Assembly: GCA_900555085.1 (NCBI GenBank)
Contig: USJU01000002.1
Location: 1 to 37,683, forward strand
Direction: 5' to 3'
Length of the DNA: 37,683 bases
Source: an uncultured Clostridium sp.
Lineage (GTDB): Bacteria; Bacillota; Clostridia; TANB77; CAG-508
Below, one piece after another: positions 23,404 through 32,076 of the stretch; the first letter of the stretch is position 1; every line of letters begins with the position of its first letter. Position numbers and translations under genes: made by a program. Below the pieces are notes generated by a model that saw nothing but the letters and a program-made list of their open reading frames with translations, searched no databases and was not told the DNA's origin.

Positions 23404-23425
23404 AAAAAGGCGACCACCGGTCGCC
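23404..23425 (-). terminator. Terminator of the surface-protein gene, built from a palindromic repeat
   Basis: Perfect GGCGACC/GGTCGCC stem (23409-23415 with 23419-23425). On the minus strand five T residues follow at 23408-23404. Located 16 bases beyond the stop. It shows that this repeat family can serve as a terminator. Confidence 0.75.
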
Positions 23426-23440
23426 ACTTTATATTAATTT

Positions 23441-26400
23441 TTATAATACAAATTTCTTAATTAAAACAATTCCAATTCCTGCAGTTGTTAACATTAAAAT
23501 TGTAATTCCAAAATATGTTTTTGTATTTTGCCCCAATATAATTGATAGCATAACAGGTGCATCATCTATATCATCCTCACCATCTACTTTGTTATCTGGT
23601 GTTGAATCTATATCAGGTGTATTAAATTCATTATAATCTTTACTAATTTCTGCCACGTTTACTTTTAACCCTAAATTATCTTGATTATTTTTCCAAGTTA
23701 GTATTACTGTTACAACTCTACTTTCTCCAGGTTGTAATAACTCATCTTTAAGTTGATCTGTTGTTATAACTCCTTCTGAAACTTCAGTCCATAAAGGATT
23801 ATCTTCTTTGTTAAATTTTAGTCCTTCAGGAATATAATCTTTTACTTCTTTAGCATAGCCTGCTATCATTCCTTCATTTGTTATTCTAATTTGATATTCA
23901 AATTTTACAGTAATATTTTTTAAATTTTTTCTTCCTAAATCAACTTTAACAATTTCTTCTGGGTCATCTTCAAATTTATGGTTTGTTTCTGTAACTGTGC
24001 TATTTCCATTTTCAATTACAATTGCTTTACTGACAATTTTTCTCAAAGCTAAATCAAAATATACTATTTTAACTTTTTCATAATCATCATCATCTTCTTG
24101 TCCTGGAACATAACTTTTGTTTTCTTCATCTTCTTTATATTTTGGTAAATCTTCATCTTTTGGAAGTGTAAAGTTTCCATCTGGAACTGAGTCTCTATCT
24201 GTTATTTCATTTCCCTGTGAATCACTATCTTCTGTAATTTGGGCTAAATTAGTTAAAATTTTACCATATTCAGCTGTGCCCTTTACTTTACATTGTATTT
24301 CAACTGATTTACTGCTTAATGTATTTGTTGTTTTATCAAAAGCTTTTAAAAGATTTTCAGTTTCTGAACCAGTATATTGTAAATATTTTGTTTTAACTGT
24401 TCTTCCATCTTTTGATACTTTCCATTTGTATTTTTGATTTATTTCACTATTTTCTACAAATTCTAATTCTTCTGGTAAATAATCTGTAATTTCATTTACA
24501 TATCCATCTATATCACCTTCATTATATACTGTGATTGTATATGTTATTATGCTTCCTTTTACAACAGTTAAAGGTTTTTTAGAATGATTATATTCTGCTG
24601 TACTTTCTTTACCATTTGGAATTAATTTACTTACATCTATATCCGGAGTTCTTCCCATTGTCTTCGCCCCATCAATTTCTGTAATATATTTTCTTAAAGA
24701 TAAATCAAAAGGTTTTTCAATAATTAATCTTTCAAAGTCATCATCATCTTCTTGTCCTTTTATATATCCATTATCATTTCCATTTCCTTCATATTGATTT
24801 TGAATCATTCCATCTGGTAATTTAAAATTATTTGATGTTGATTCTCTATCAGGATTTACCTCTTCTCCATTTTCATTTTCATACTTATTTATTTGAGCAA
24901 TGTTTGTTATTTTTTCTTCTGGTGTTGCTTTTTCATTAACTAAACATTTTACTTTTACATCTATATAATCTAATTTACTACCATCAAATGCTTTTATTAA
25001 AGCATTTTCTCTATTTTGTTCTTTACATATTTCTTTTTGCATAGCATCTAAATCTGTATTTTTTGATAGTATTTCTGTTTCTATATTTCCTGTTGTAGTA
25101 TTTAATTTCCATCCATATCCAGCATTATATTCTATTGCTTCTTTTAATTCTTCTGTTATTGACATATCTTGAGTTGGAAATGTTAATTCTTCTGGTAGTA
25201 TATCTTCTATTTTACCAATATAGCCATCAGCTTCTCCTTCGTTATACACTCTAATAGTATATTCAACAATATCCCCAACTTTTACACTTACTGGCTCTTT
25301 TGAATGAACATATCTAGCCGTAGTATTTGATCCATTTGGAATTAATTTACTTGCATCAACAACAGGTTCTCTATCATAATTTTTGCTACCAACAGCTGAT
25401 ATAAATTTTCTTAATGAAAAATCTATTAATTTTCCTTTAGGTATTTCAACTTCTTTTTCTCCTACAATTTCAACAGGTGTTTTTTCAACTATCGCAACTG
25501 GTTGTGTTGTAGAAACAGCATCTCCTTTTGTCCAATATTTAACTGTTGTAGTATCATATTTAGCAGTAAAACTTATTTTTACTTTTCCAGCTGAAATTGA
25601 TTTTGGAAATTGAATATAAAATTCTTCTCCTATTAAATCTTCTATTGTTTTTGTTGTTACTGTTTTGCTACTATCTAGTATAGAATATGTAGTTATTATA
25701 TTTCCATTACTATCTGTTATCTTTGATGCAAAATCATAAAAACTATCATTTATTTTACTAATTTTAAATGGACCTGCAACATAGTTTTTACCTTCATCAA
25801 TTACATTTGCTGTATTGGAATCCATTTCTAATGGTTTTACATTTTCATTATATAAATTACTATCTTCTGTTTCTGCAATATTAAGCATACTTAAATATAT
25901 TTGTTGTATTCCATTAAATCTATTTTGCATGCCCTTATATTCCTCAGGAATTATACTTGAACCAGTTATTTCTTCTTGATTATATAATTCCATATATTTA
26001 TCAGAGATATCTGTTTTTAAATTATAATATTTATGGTTAGATGTTTTATATAATGTTTGATTATAATTTTCTGTGTTTTTTGTTGCCTCTGTTATATAAG
26101 ATATTATTTTATCTATATTATTTTTTCCTTCATCACTATAAACAGCTTGGTATAAATTAGCAATTTCACTATTTTTTAGTAATTCCCCAAAAGTTGTATT
26201 ATTTGTTTTTGTACTCTCATTTGTATAATGCCATATAGCAAGTTGTTGTGCAACTTCTATATCTTTATCTGTAATATAATATAAAGAAGATTCATAGTTA
26301 GGTATCATTTTTTTTAAAAATGTACTTTTATCTGTTGTTCCAGATATATAACTATTTTTTAGGATTTTTAGAACTTTTTCATAGTCTTCTGCTGAAAAAC

Positions 26401-26764
26401 TAGCATTATTGGCTGTTTCATAGCCTTTAATTGTTTCCTTTTCTGTAGTATTCATCATATTGAAACTTTGATTGTATTCGGTTGTTGTATTCAAAGTAAG
26501 TCCTGTTCCCGTGCCAAATCCTCTTCCTGCATCCAAGCAATATATAGCTCTATTATAATTTTGTGTACCATTAGTAACTTCATAAACTTTATATATATGT
26601 TGACTATCCATTCCATATGCAGGGTATGTATTATCGCTATCTTTTCCTCTAAACTCATCCAAAGCTAAATTGATAGATGCTGCACTTACCGTTCCACAAA
26701 ACGTCACTGCTACAAGAATAATTATAAAAAATATTGCTATTATTTTTTTATTAAAAGTTCTCAT
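23441..26764 (-). CDS. Large surface protein: thioester domain plus three DUF11-type domains
   Basis: 1107 residues from MRTFNKK, with an RBS AAAGGAGAA. A signal peptide spans residues 1-~29 (IIAIFFIIILVAVTFCGTVSAAS). Residues ~40-330 look like a thioester-forming adhesin domain: AIYCLDAGRGFG supplies the Cys and DIEVAQQLAIWHYTNE the Gln. Three related blocks follow, each starting FDLSLRKFI / FDLSLRKYI / FDLALRKIV, with SKEPVSVKVGDIVEYTIRVYNEGEADGYI-type DUF11 strands, and separated by acidic linkers (GQEDDDDFER, GQEDDDDYEK). The C-terminus has a hydrophobic helix (about 1080-1100) and a short basic end but no LPxTG-like motif, so it may be a membrane anchor. Likely a host- or matrix-binding adhesin (inference). 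Confidence 0.85.
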   Translation of the reverse strand: MRTFNKKIIAIFFIIILVAVTFCGTVSAASINLALDEFRGKDSDNTYPAYGMDSQHIYKVYEVTNGTQNYNRAIYCLDAGRGFGTGTGLTLNTTTEYNQSFNMMNTTEKETIKGYETANNASFSAEDYEKVLKILKNSYISGTTDKSTFLKKMIPNYESSLYYITDKDIEVAQQLAIWHYTNESTKTNNTTFGELLKNSEIANLYQAVYSDEGKNNIDKIISYITEATKNTENYNQTLYKTSNHKYYNLKTDISDKYMELYNQEEITGSSIIPEEYKGMQNRFNGIQQIYLSMLNIAETEDSNLYNENVKPLEMDSNTANVIDEGKNYVAGPFKISKINDSFYDFASKITDSNGNIITTYSILDSSKTVTTKTIEDLIGEEFYIQFPKSISAGKVKISFTAKYDTTTVKYWTKGDAVSTTQPVAIVEKTPVEIVGEKEVEIPKGKLIDFSLRKFISAVGSKNYDREPVVDASKLIPNGSNTTARYVHSKEPVSVKVGDIVEYTIRVYNEGEADGYIGKIEDILPEELTFPTQDMSITEELKEAIEYNAGYGWKLNTTTGNIETEILSKNTDLDAMQKEICKEQNRENALIKAFDGSKLDYIDVKVKCLVNEKATPEEKITNIAQINKYENENGEEVNPDRESTSNNFKLPDGMIQNQYEGNGNDNGYIKGQEDDDDFERLIIEKPFDLSLRKYITEIDGAKTMGRTPDIDVSKLIPNGKESTAEYNHSKKPLTVVKGSIITYTITVYNEGDIDGYVNEITDYLPEELEFVENSEINQKYKWKVSKDGRTVKTKYLQYTGSETENLLKAFDKTTNTLSSKSVEIQCKVKGTAEYGKILTNLAQITEDSDSQGNEITDRDSVPDGNFTLPKDEDLPKYKEDEENKSYVPGQEDDDDYEKVKIVYFDLALRKIVSKAIVIENGNSTVTETNHKFEDDPEEIVKVDLGRKNLKNITVKFEYQIRITNEGMIAGYAKEVKDYIPEGLKFNKEDNPLWTEVSEGVITTDQLKDELLQPGESRVVTVILTWKNNQDNLGLKVNVAEISKDYNEFNTPDIDSTPDNKVDGEDDIDDAPVMLSIILGQNTKTYFGITILMLTTAGIGIVLIKKFVL

Positions 26765-26837
26765 CTTTTTTCTCCTTTTCTTTTCTTTATCTGCTCTCAT
26801 TCTATAAACAAATTGCTAATCAATCGCAAATAAAAAG

Positions 26838-26873
26838 TAAAAAAAGAGTAAAGCTTGTTTCCCTTTACTCTTT
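26838..26873 (-). terminator. Strong terminator of the amidase-regulator unit
   Basis: A perfect 11-bp stem (26863-26873 with 26843-26853), a 9-base loop and a T run at 26845-26839 on the minus strand. The stop codon of the response regulator (26865-26867) lies within the stem. No histidine kinase follows it. The compositional change to AT-rich DNA occurs here. Confidence 0.9.
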
Positions 26874-27650
26874 CATTTTGTAGCCTATGCCCCACACTGT
26901 CTCTATGTACTCGTCATCGGTCAGCTTTTTTATCTTCTTTCTGATATTGCTGATGTGTACATCAAGAGTCTTTGTCTCGCCCATGTACGGCTCATCCCAG
27001 GCATATTCAAATATGTCCTCCTTGGCAAACACCTGTCTGGGATGCGCCATGAGAAGCTCGAGTATGGCAAACTCCTGCTTTGTGATGCCGTCAACAGCAT
27101 TATCAGCTACATAAAGCTGTCTTGAAATCCGATCGAGCACAAGCTGTCTGTGCTCGATTTTAACGGGTCCGGCTATGTATGTATTTGCAGTATCTCCCTG
27201 TCCGGTATCATTTTCTGCTTTTGTCTGGTTTTCTCCTGCCTTGCCTGACTTTGAAGGCACATCTGCCACCGCATGACGCAGCTGCACAGCCACTCTGGCA
27301 ACGACCTCCTTTATCTCAAACGGCTTTGTGATGTAATCATCAGCGCCTGCCACGAGCAGATTGATTTTCTCATCCAGCTCATCCTTTGCCGTAAGGATTA
27401 TCACCGGAAGTGACGCATCCATCTGCCGTATCCGTGCCAGAAGCTCCTCCCCTGAAAGCCCCGGAAGCATCAGATCCAATAGCACAAGCGCATAAGCTTC
27501 CCTTTCCAGCTTAAGCAAAAGCTCTCCCTCTGTGCCTGACCATGCCTGCCTTGTCCTATATCCGGCTTTTGAAAGCGCTGTCGCAAGCAGATCATTAATG
27601 TCCTTGTCATCCTCTATTATGAGTATCTCCCCGGATTTGTTGTCTGTCAT
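26865..27650 (-). CDS. OmpR/PhoB-type response regulator (no adjacent kinase)
   Basis: 261 residues from MTDNKSGEI. The receiver domain has IIEDDKD, phosphoacceptor Asp59 (LVLLDLMLPG), ILTAKDE and ITKPFE with the conserved Lys. A long Gly/Asn/Glu-rich linker (about 140-170) leads to a winged-helix DNA-binding domain with ITKQEFAILELLMAHPRQVFAKEDIFEYAW and GETKTLDVHISNIRKKI. CGG is used as Arg several times (for example DRISRQ and RIRQMD), unlike the genes of the AT-rich segment. It starts 53 bases after the amidase stop and ends in a terminator, with no kinase after it. Confidence 0.92.
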   Translation of the reverse strand: MTDNKSGEILIIEDDKDINDLLATALSKAGYRTRQAWSGTEGELLLKLEREAYALVLLDLMLPGLSGEELLARIRQMDASLPVIILTAKDELDEKINLLVAGADDYITKPFEIKEVVARVAVQLRHAVADVPSKSGKAGENQTKAENDTGQGDTANTYIAGPVKIEHRQLVLDRISRQLYVADNAVDGITKQEFAILELLMAHPRQVFAKEDIFEYAWDEPYMGETKTLDVHISNIRKKIKKLTDDEYIETVWGIGYKMKE

Positions 27651-27703
27651 AATATTCCCTTTCTCTATCTGTTGTACCACTTCTATATAACACTTTTTAT
27701 ATT

Positions 27704-28759
27704 CTAGAAATATCCCTCGACTCCCTGCACCAGTCCGTCTGCCAGATTTTCAAGTGTGGCATCGCTGTGGTCAGAGCATGCGTTGCCAAGCTCTACATCC
27801 ACTGACGGTACCGTGCTGTATGAGGTCTGTGTCAGATCTATCGCCATTGAGCCATTACCGTTTATCTTTGCTCCATGGGCGCGCAGTCCTTCTATCAGGC
27901 TTGCCCCAAGTGCATCATGCTGCTGCCAGTGTGATGCAACCGGCTCCATTCCCTTTATGCCTCCCGGCACTGATATGTAAAAGCAGCCCTTATCGTAGCT
28001 TAGTCCGTCGCCATCCCAGTGCAGAGCGATATGACAATCCGCCGCATTATTGCAGATGACAGTACGTGCCACATTGTCAAGCTGTACATCGCTTCCGTCT
28101 CTTACCATAAGCACATCATAGCCTGCCGAAAGCAGCTTGTCCTTTAATATCTGCGCCATACGGAGTGTGACAGAGCTCTCCGGTGTACCGTCATTAAAGG
28201 ACATACCACCTGAAACTGCTACTGCTTTTGTTGCGCCTGCGCCTGTTGTACCGCCTGTGGTCTTTGCCGAGCCGTCCGGATGACAAAGTGTCTTCACCGA
28301 AGTTCCTCCGCTTGTACCGTGTCCGGCATTGACACCTACTACTATGTTTTTGCGGTTTGCTGTAGCCTTGTACATGACCGCACAGCCTGAATTTATCGCT
28401 GAATGGTCTGCATACTGCCATGAAGGATTTAGTGACACTGATTCTCCATTCTCATAGGATGCTCTTTCTACATACTGATAAGAGGAATTATTATCACCTG
28501 AATTGTTCTGCTCATCGTCCTGCTGTTCGGCAGTCTGTTCTTCCTGCTGCGCTTCCTGCTGTTCTTCTGTCTGCTGCGTGTCTTTTACAGCCTCTGTTAC
28601 CACCTCTGTCACGGCTTCCGTTTCCGTAGGCATCTCGACCTTCTCTGCAGCCTGTGTCTCTGTTGCAGGCTCTGTCGGTGTATCCTGTGCTTTTTTGCCG
28701 CATGATGCGAGGGTAAATATCATCATGCCTGTAAGTAATATTGCGGTAAATCGTTTCAT
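27704..28759 (-). CDS. Secreted amidase lipoprotein (Amidase_3)
   Basis: 351 residues. Lipoprotein signal peptide with LASC-G, Cys20. Residues ~23-105 are Thr/Glu/Gln-rich and disordered (a wall-spanning linker). The catalytic region starts VGVNAGHGTSGG (zinc His), followed by MSFNDGTPESSVTLRMAQILKDKLLSAGYDVLMVRDGSD, CHIALHWDGD (zinc His) and SVDVELGNACSDHSD (catalytic Glu region), ending NLADGLVQGVEGYF. It cleaves the bond between muramic acid and L-Ala in peptidoglycan (family knowledge). It is co-directional with the orphan regulator. A second, collapsed copy lies at 37325-37432. Confidence 0.88.
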   Translation of the reverse strand: MKRFTAILLTGMMIFTLASCGKKAQDTPTEPATETQAAEKVEMPTETEAVTEVVTEAVKDTQQTEEQQEAQQEEQTAEQQDDEQNNSGDNNSSYQYVERASYENGESVSLNPSWQYADHSAINSGCAVMYKATANRKNIVVGVNAGHGTSGGTSVKTLCHPDGSAKTTGGTTGAGATKAVAVSGGMSFNDGTPESSVTLRMAQILKDKLLSAGYDVLMVRDGSDVQLDNVARTVICNNAADCHIALHWDGDGLSYDKGCFYISVPGGIKGMEPVASHWQQHDALGASLIEGLRAHGAKINGNGSMAIDLTQTSYSTVPSVDVELGNACSDHSDATLENLADGLVQGVEGYF

Positions 28760-28801
28760 TTTATGTAATCTCCGTTTATAATTAATTGAATTGTGTACCG
28801 G

Positions 28802-28820
28802 TATGTATCAGTGATACATA
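28802..28820. promoter_or_regulatory. 19-bp palindrome, possible operator
   Basis: Perfect 9-base inverted repeat (tatgtatca g tgatacata) about 17 bp downstream of a TATAAT (28842-28837, minus strand) and 43 bp upstream of the amidase ATG. The position suits a repressor site; the regulator is unknown. Confidence 0.45.
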
Positions 28821-28825
28821 TAGAT

Positions 28826-28873
28826 ACTTTATACATATTATAATAAAATGTATGATCTTTTTCACTCTTTTTT
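28826..28873 (-). promoter_or_regulatory. Amidase promoter region, duplicated near 37426-37475
   Basis: It contains TTTATTATAATATGTA, identical over 16 bases to the sequence upstream of the amidase remnant, and the flanking A/T-rich part (aaaaaaaga-tgaaaaa) also matches. A -10-like TATAAT lies at 28842-28837. No clear -35 was found. Confidence 0.4.
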
Positions 28874-28931
28874 TCAAATATATTAATCTAGTCAATAATC
28901 AAGCGAAAATGCTTTAGTCAGAAGCTTTCCT

Positions 28932-28970
28932 AAAAAACAGGCGTAGAAATTTAATTCTACGCCTGTTTTT
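28932..28970 (-). terminator. Bidirectional terminator at the end of the ABC/two-component operon
   Basis: A 12-bp perfect stem (28937-28948 with 28955-28966), loop atttaa, with A/T tails on both sides. It follows the stop of the 28997-29917 gene by 27 bases. Confidence 0.9.
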
Positions 28971-28996
28971 ATGGTTTTGAGTTATTAACTGTGGTG

Positions 28997-29917
28997 TTAT
29001 GCCGAAAACAGACATATCACCAACCTGTCAACCATCACCCCTGCAATTATCCCTATCACAAATACAGTACATACTCTTGCAAAATGCACCATCTTTGGCT
29101 TGGGTGATTCGCGATAGCTTACCAGTCTGGCGGAAAGCAATATCATGCACACGGCTGCTGCTATTGCAATGCAGCCCATTATGATGCGGCTTGTTATACC
29201 GGCGCTTTTTAGCTTCCACTCCGTCAGACTTTTCTCATCAATGGTGGTGGATACGCCGTTCTCGCCCAGCTTATCCTGTATTTTTGTGATGCTTTTTAAG
29301 TCTGAAACCTTTACACAGTATGATGATGCTTTTGGTGTCTCTCCTTGATTTTTTATAAAATTTTCCGCAGCTGGAATACTTATACACGCTGCTTGTGAAT
29401 CAGAATTATCATCCACTACACCTGATATCCTTGCTGCACTTTTTCCTATGATAATGCTGTGTCCTATCCATTTTGCTGCCTCCTGTTTCACCTCCGGCTG
29501 CTGCTCTTTCAATTCAATGTCTGACAATGTTGCAAGCATAGGGATATTTATCACAACAGAAAGCCTGCTGCTCTCATCTGAATAATATTCTCCGCATATC
29601 ACTGTCCCCTCTATCATCGCAGCCTGTATGCCTCTTACACCTATCTCCTTATCCACCGACTGTGTCTGCACGTTGGTGTCTATATCATACGATCCGTTTT
29701 CTGCACCCATTTCACCAAGCTCAGAAGCTACCTGTGTAAATGCATCCTGCGCACCATCCTCGGCAGACATCACATATATTCTGGCACTTTCCTTAATGCT
29801 GCTGCTTAAATCAAGCTTTTGCTGCACAGCATCCGCAAATAAAAAAGCGGCCAGACTTATAAACAGTATTCCGGGAAATGCGATGCTTTTCCACGTTTTA
29901 ATTCCGTAGCCTGTCAT
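28997..29917 (-). CDS. Unknown membrane protein, N-terminal helix plus two C-terminal helices
   Basis: 306 residues from MTGYGIKTW. One hydrophobic helix at about residues 11-29 (IAFPGILFISLAAFLFADAV) precedes an extracytoplasmic domain of ~200 residues (30-235), then two helices near the C-terminus (about 243-262 and 274-300). The ectodomain mixes strands and helices (ARIYVMSAEDGAQ, GTVICGEYYSDESSRLSVVINIPML). The layout recalls MacB/FtsX-type periplasmic-core proteins but has three helices, not four, so no firm assignment. Its ATG overlaps the stop of the CARDB gene by 4 bases (ATGA). It is the last gene of the operon, followed by a terminator. Confidence 0.7.
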   Translation of the reverse strand: MTGYGIKTWKSIAFPGILFISLAAFLFADAVQQKLDLSSSIKESARIYVMSAEDGAQDAFTQVASELGEMGAENGSYDIDTNVQTQSVDKEIGVRGIQAAMIEGTVICGEYYSDESSRLSVVINIPMLATLSDIELKEQQPEVKQEAAKWIGHSIIIGKSAARISGVVDDNSDSQAACISIPAAENFIKNQGETPKASSYCVKVSDLKSITKIQDKLGENGVSTTIDEKSLTEWKLKSAGITSRIIMGCIAIAAAVCMILLSARLVSYRESPKPKMVHFARVCTVFVIGIIAGVMVDRLVICLFSA

Positions 29918-31437
29918 CTTTTCTTCCTTCCCATATAATACGCACCGGAAACTGCCCCTGCAAGGACTATAAGCCCACCTATTACTGCAAGTGATATCCA
30001 CCACTGCGAAGCACTTTTCTCTTTCTTCTCATCGCCTGTCGAGGCTTCATCCGGCATCTTATTTATCGTTGTATTGAAGCTAAACTCCTGTGTCTGCTCA
30101 TTTCCAAATCCATCCTCATACGTAAGCGTAACTGTTCCTGTCGTATCGCCATACTGACTTTTCCCCTCAAGAGTGGTTATAAACAGATTCGTCTCCCCTT
30201 CTCCTGCCGTACCGCTTTCCATATTTCCGATAAAGGCTGTCTTGGTCTGCGAAAGTCCGTCTCCTGTCACATCACATCTGATATTGTACACAGTACTTCT
30301 TCCAAGATTCATCACCTGAAATGTCAGTGGAATAGTGTCTCCTGCGGTCACATTTTTATCTATATTTGGCATGGTAAGCTTCACATCAAGCGGCTGTTCC
30401 ACCGTGACCACAAAACTGCCTGTCGAGCTGAGCGTCGAAGCCTTTGGATCATCATAGCTCATGGCTATCTCTATCGGATAATTGCCGTCTGCCGTGCTTT
30501 TTGAAGCATGGAATTTAAGTGTCAGCTCTGTGGTCTTTTGTGTGCCGATTTTTCCTATAAAAATAGTATTTGAATCATTTTTAAGCTCTATATCAGCAGA
30601 TGGCACATTCACGGTTGCTACCAGATTCTGCACCGATTTCTGCCTGCTCGTATTTTTTAATGTAACTGTTACCTCGAAATCCTCACCGGCCTTTACAGTA
30701 TCGGTATTTATAACACTCTTATCCACCAAAACTACCGGAGCCGATGTGGGTGTCTCCTCCGCCTGTGTTGTATCTGCCGCCCCAGAAGCTGCTGCATTTG
30801 GATCAATACCGTCTGCTACCGTCACAAAATTCGTAAATGACTTTTGTACTTCTATGCCGTTTTCATCCTTTCCAGTCACATTTATGATAACCGGATAGAT
30901 GCCATTAACACGTTTTCCTGAAAGAGTAAGCTCAAAGGAAACGAGAAATATATCTTTAGTTTCTCCTGTACCGTTTATGTATTCAGGCTTGCAGTTAAAC
31001 TCCTTTTCATAGCTTCGAAATACAAACGGAGAGCTGTCTGTAGCCCCAAGATCTACCGATGCCGTTATTTTATCCTGCTGTAATTTTCCATCGCTTATAA
31101 GAGGAAGCACCAGTGTTACATTTCCGTTTGCACAGACCGGCTGATAGCCGTTTGCGTATGCCTGCTGCATGCCCTCGTATACATTTTTGTTGTCTATGCA
31201 AAGTGATACCTCAGACATTGATACGCCCGAAGCTGCATCGTCCTTTGAAGCTGCATCGTCCTTCGCGCCTGCTCCCGCCTTATTATCCGGCTTGTCTGCC
31301 TGCGCCTGAGTACTCTTCCCCTCCTGCATAACAGCACTATCCGACTTGGTATCAAGTGTGCTTGCATGCACTACGAGTATAAAATGATAGCTTAAGCACA
31401 TTATGATCACCAACAAAATACTCACAAATTTTTTCAC
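29914..31437 (-). CDS. Surface protein with CARDB/NEW3-type domains (COG1361-like)
   Basis: 507 residues. Signal peptide (1-~27, VSILLVIIMCLSYHFILVVHAS), then a low-complexity Ala/Asp/Lys stretch (~35-70). At least two NEW3/CARDB-like Ig-fold repeats follow: DTVKAGEDFEVTVTLKNTSRQKSVQNLVATV and NVTAGDTIPLTFQVMNLGRSTVYNIRCDVTG. A C-terminal membrane helix (480-500, WWISLAVIGGLIVLAGAVSGAYY) and the basic tail GRKKR close it. It overlaps the ATPase stop by 4 bases and the following gene by 4 bases, so it is translationally coupled to an ABC exporter. It is probably an extracytoplasmic partner of that exporter (inference). Confidence 0.82.
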   Translation of the reverse strand: MKKFVSILLVIIMCLSYHFILVVHASTLDTKSDSAVMQEGKSTQAQADKPDNKAGAGAKDDAASKDDAASGVSMSEVSLCIDNKNVYEGMQQAYANGYQPVCANGNVTLVLPLISDGKLQQDKITASVDLGATDSSPFVFRSYEKEFNCKPEYINGTGETKDIFLVSFELTLSGKRVNGIYPVIINVTGKDENGIEVQKSFTNFVTVADGIDPNAAASGAADTTQAEETPTSAPVVLVDKSVINTDTVKAGEDFEVTVTLKNTSRQKSVQNLVATVNVPSADIELKNDSNTIFIGKIGTQKTTELTLKFHASKSTADGNYPIEIAMSYDDPKASTLSSTGSFVVTVEQPLDVKLTMPNIDKNVTAGDTIPLTFQVMNLGRSTVYNIRCDVTGDGLSQTKTAFIGNMESGTAGEGETNLFITTLEGKSQYGDTTGTVTLTYEDGFGNEQTQEFSFNTTINKMPDEASTGDEKKEKSASQWWISLAVIGGLIVLAGAVSGAYYMGRKKR

Positions 31438-32075
31438 TTTATTTCCTCCATGTATCCATCATCCATCTCGCAGACCGTGTCACACAGCTCATCTATATCA
31501 GCCTGATTGTGGCTTGCGAGAATTATTGTCTTTCCCTCTGCGCGCAGCTCCTTTATCAGATTTCTGATCTGCGCTACACCATGCTTATCAAGTCCGTTAA
31601 ACGGCTCATCCAGTATCAGAAATGACGGATTCTCCATTATTGCCTGTGCTATTCCGAGCCGCTGTCTCATTCCCAGACTGTACTTGCTGACATTTTTCTT
31701 TAGCCCCGGATCAAGCCCGACTCTCTCTATCGTCTCTACTATGCGCTTTTCATCGGCAATTCCCTTAAGAGATGCCAGAATCTTTAGGTTCTTTAGTCCG
31801 GTTGCTCCCGGTAGAAAGCCCGGTGTCTCTATGATAATTCCCATATCATACGGGAAATCCATATCCTTTCCAACCTCTTTTCCATTGATGAACACACGTC
31901 CCTCATCAGGTCTTAAAAAGCCGCATATGCATTTCATCATGACTGTTTTGCCACTGCCGTTATTGCCGACAATGCCATGTATCCTTCCTGCCTCAAACTC
32001 CCTGTTGATACCGTGAAGTATTTCTTCTTTTCCAAAGGATTTGTGCAGATTTTCTATTTTTATTGCAGCTTCCAT
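31434..32075 (-). CDS. ABC transporter ATPase (ABC-2 export type)
   Basis: 213 residues. Walker A GNNGSGKTVM, Q-loop region PGFLPGATG, signature YSLGMRQRLGIAQA, Walker B FLILDEPFNGLD, and the H-loop LASHNQ. It binds ATP and powers the two permeases encoded upstream. Start MEAAIKIENLHKSFG. It begins one base after the second permease stop and overlaps the next gene by 4 bases. Close relatives are used for antimicrobial-peptide export or resistance, but the substrate is not shown by the sequence. Confidence 0.93.
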   Translation of the reverse strand: MEAAIKIENLHKSFGKEEILHGINREFEAGRIHGIVGNNGSGKTVMMKCICGFLRPDEGRVFINGKEVGKDMDFPYDMGIIIETPGFLPGATGLKNLKILASLKGIADEKRIVETIERVGLDPGLKKNVSKYSLGMRQRLGIAQAIMENPSFLILDEPFNGLDKHGVAQIRNLIKELRAEGKTIILASHNQADIDELCDTVCEMDDGYMEEIK

Positions 32076-32076
32076 G

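Noticed and set aside
23441..26764. An LPxTG sorting signal in the surface protein
   Set aside because: The C-terminus has a hydrophobic helix and basic end but no LPxTG-like pentapeptide; the sortase link is left open.
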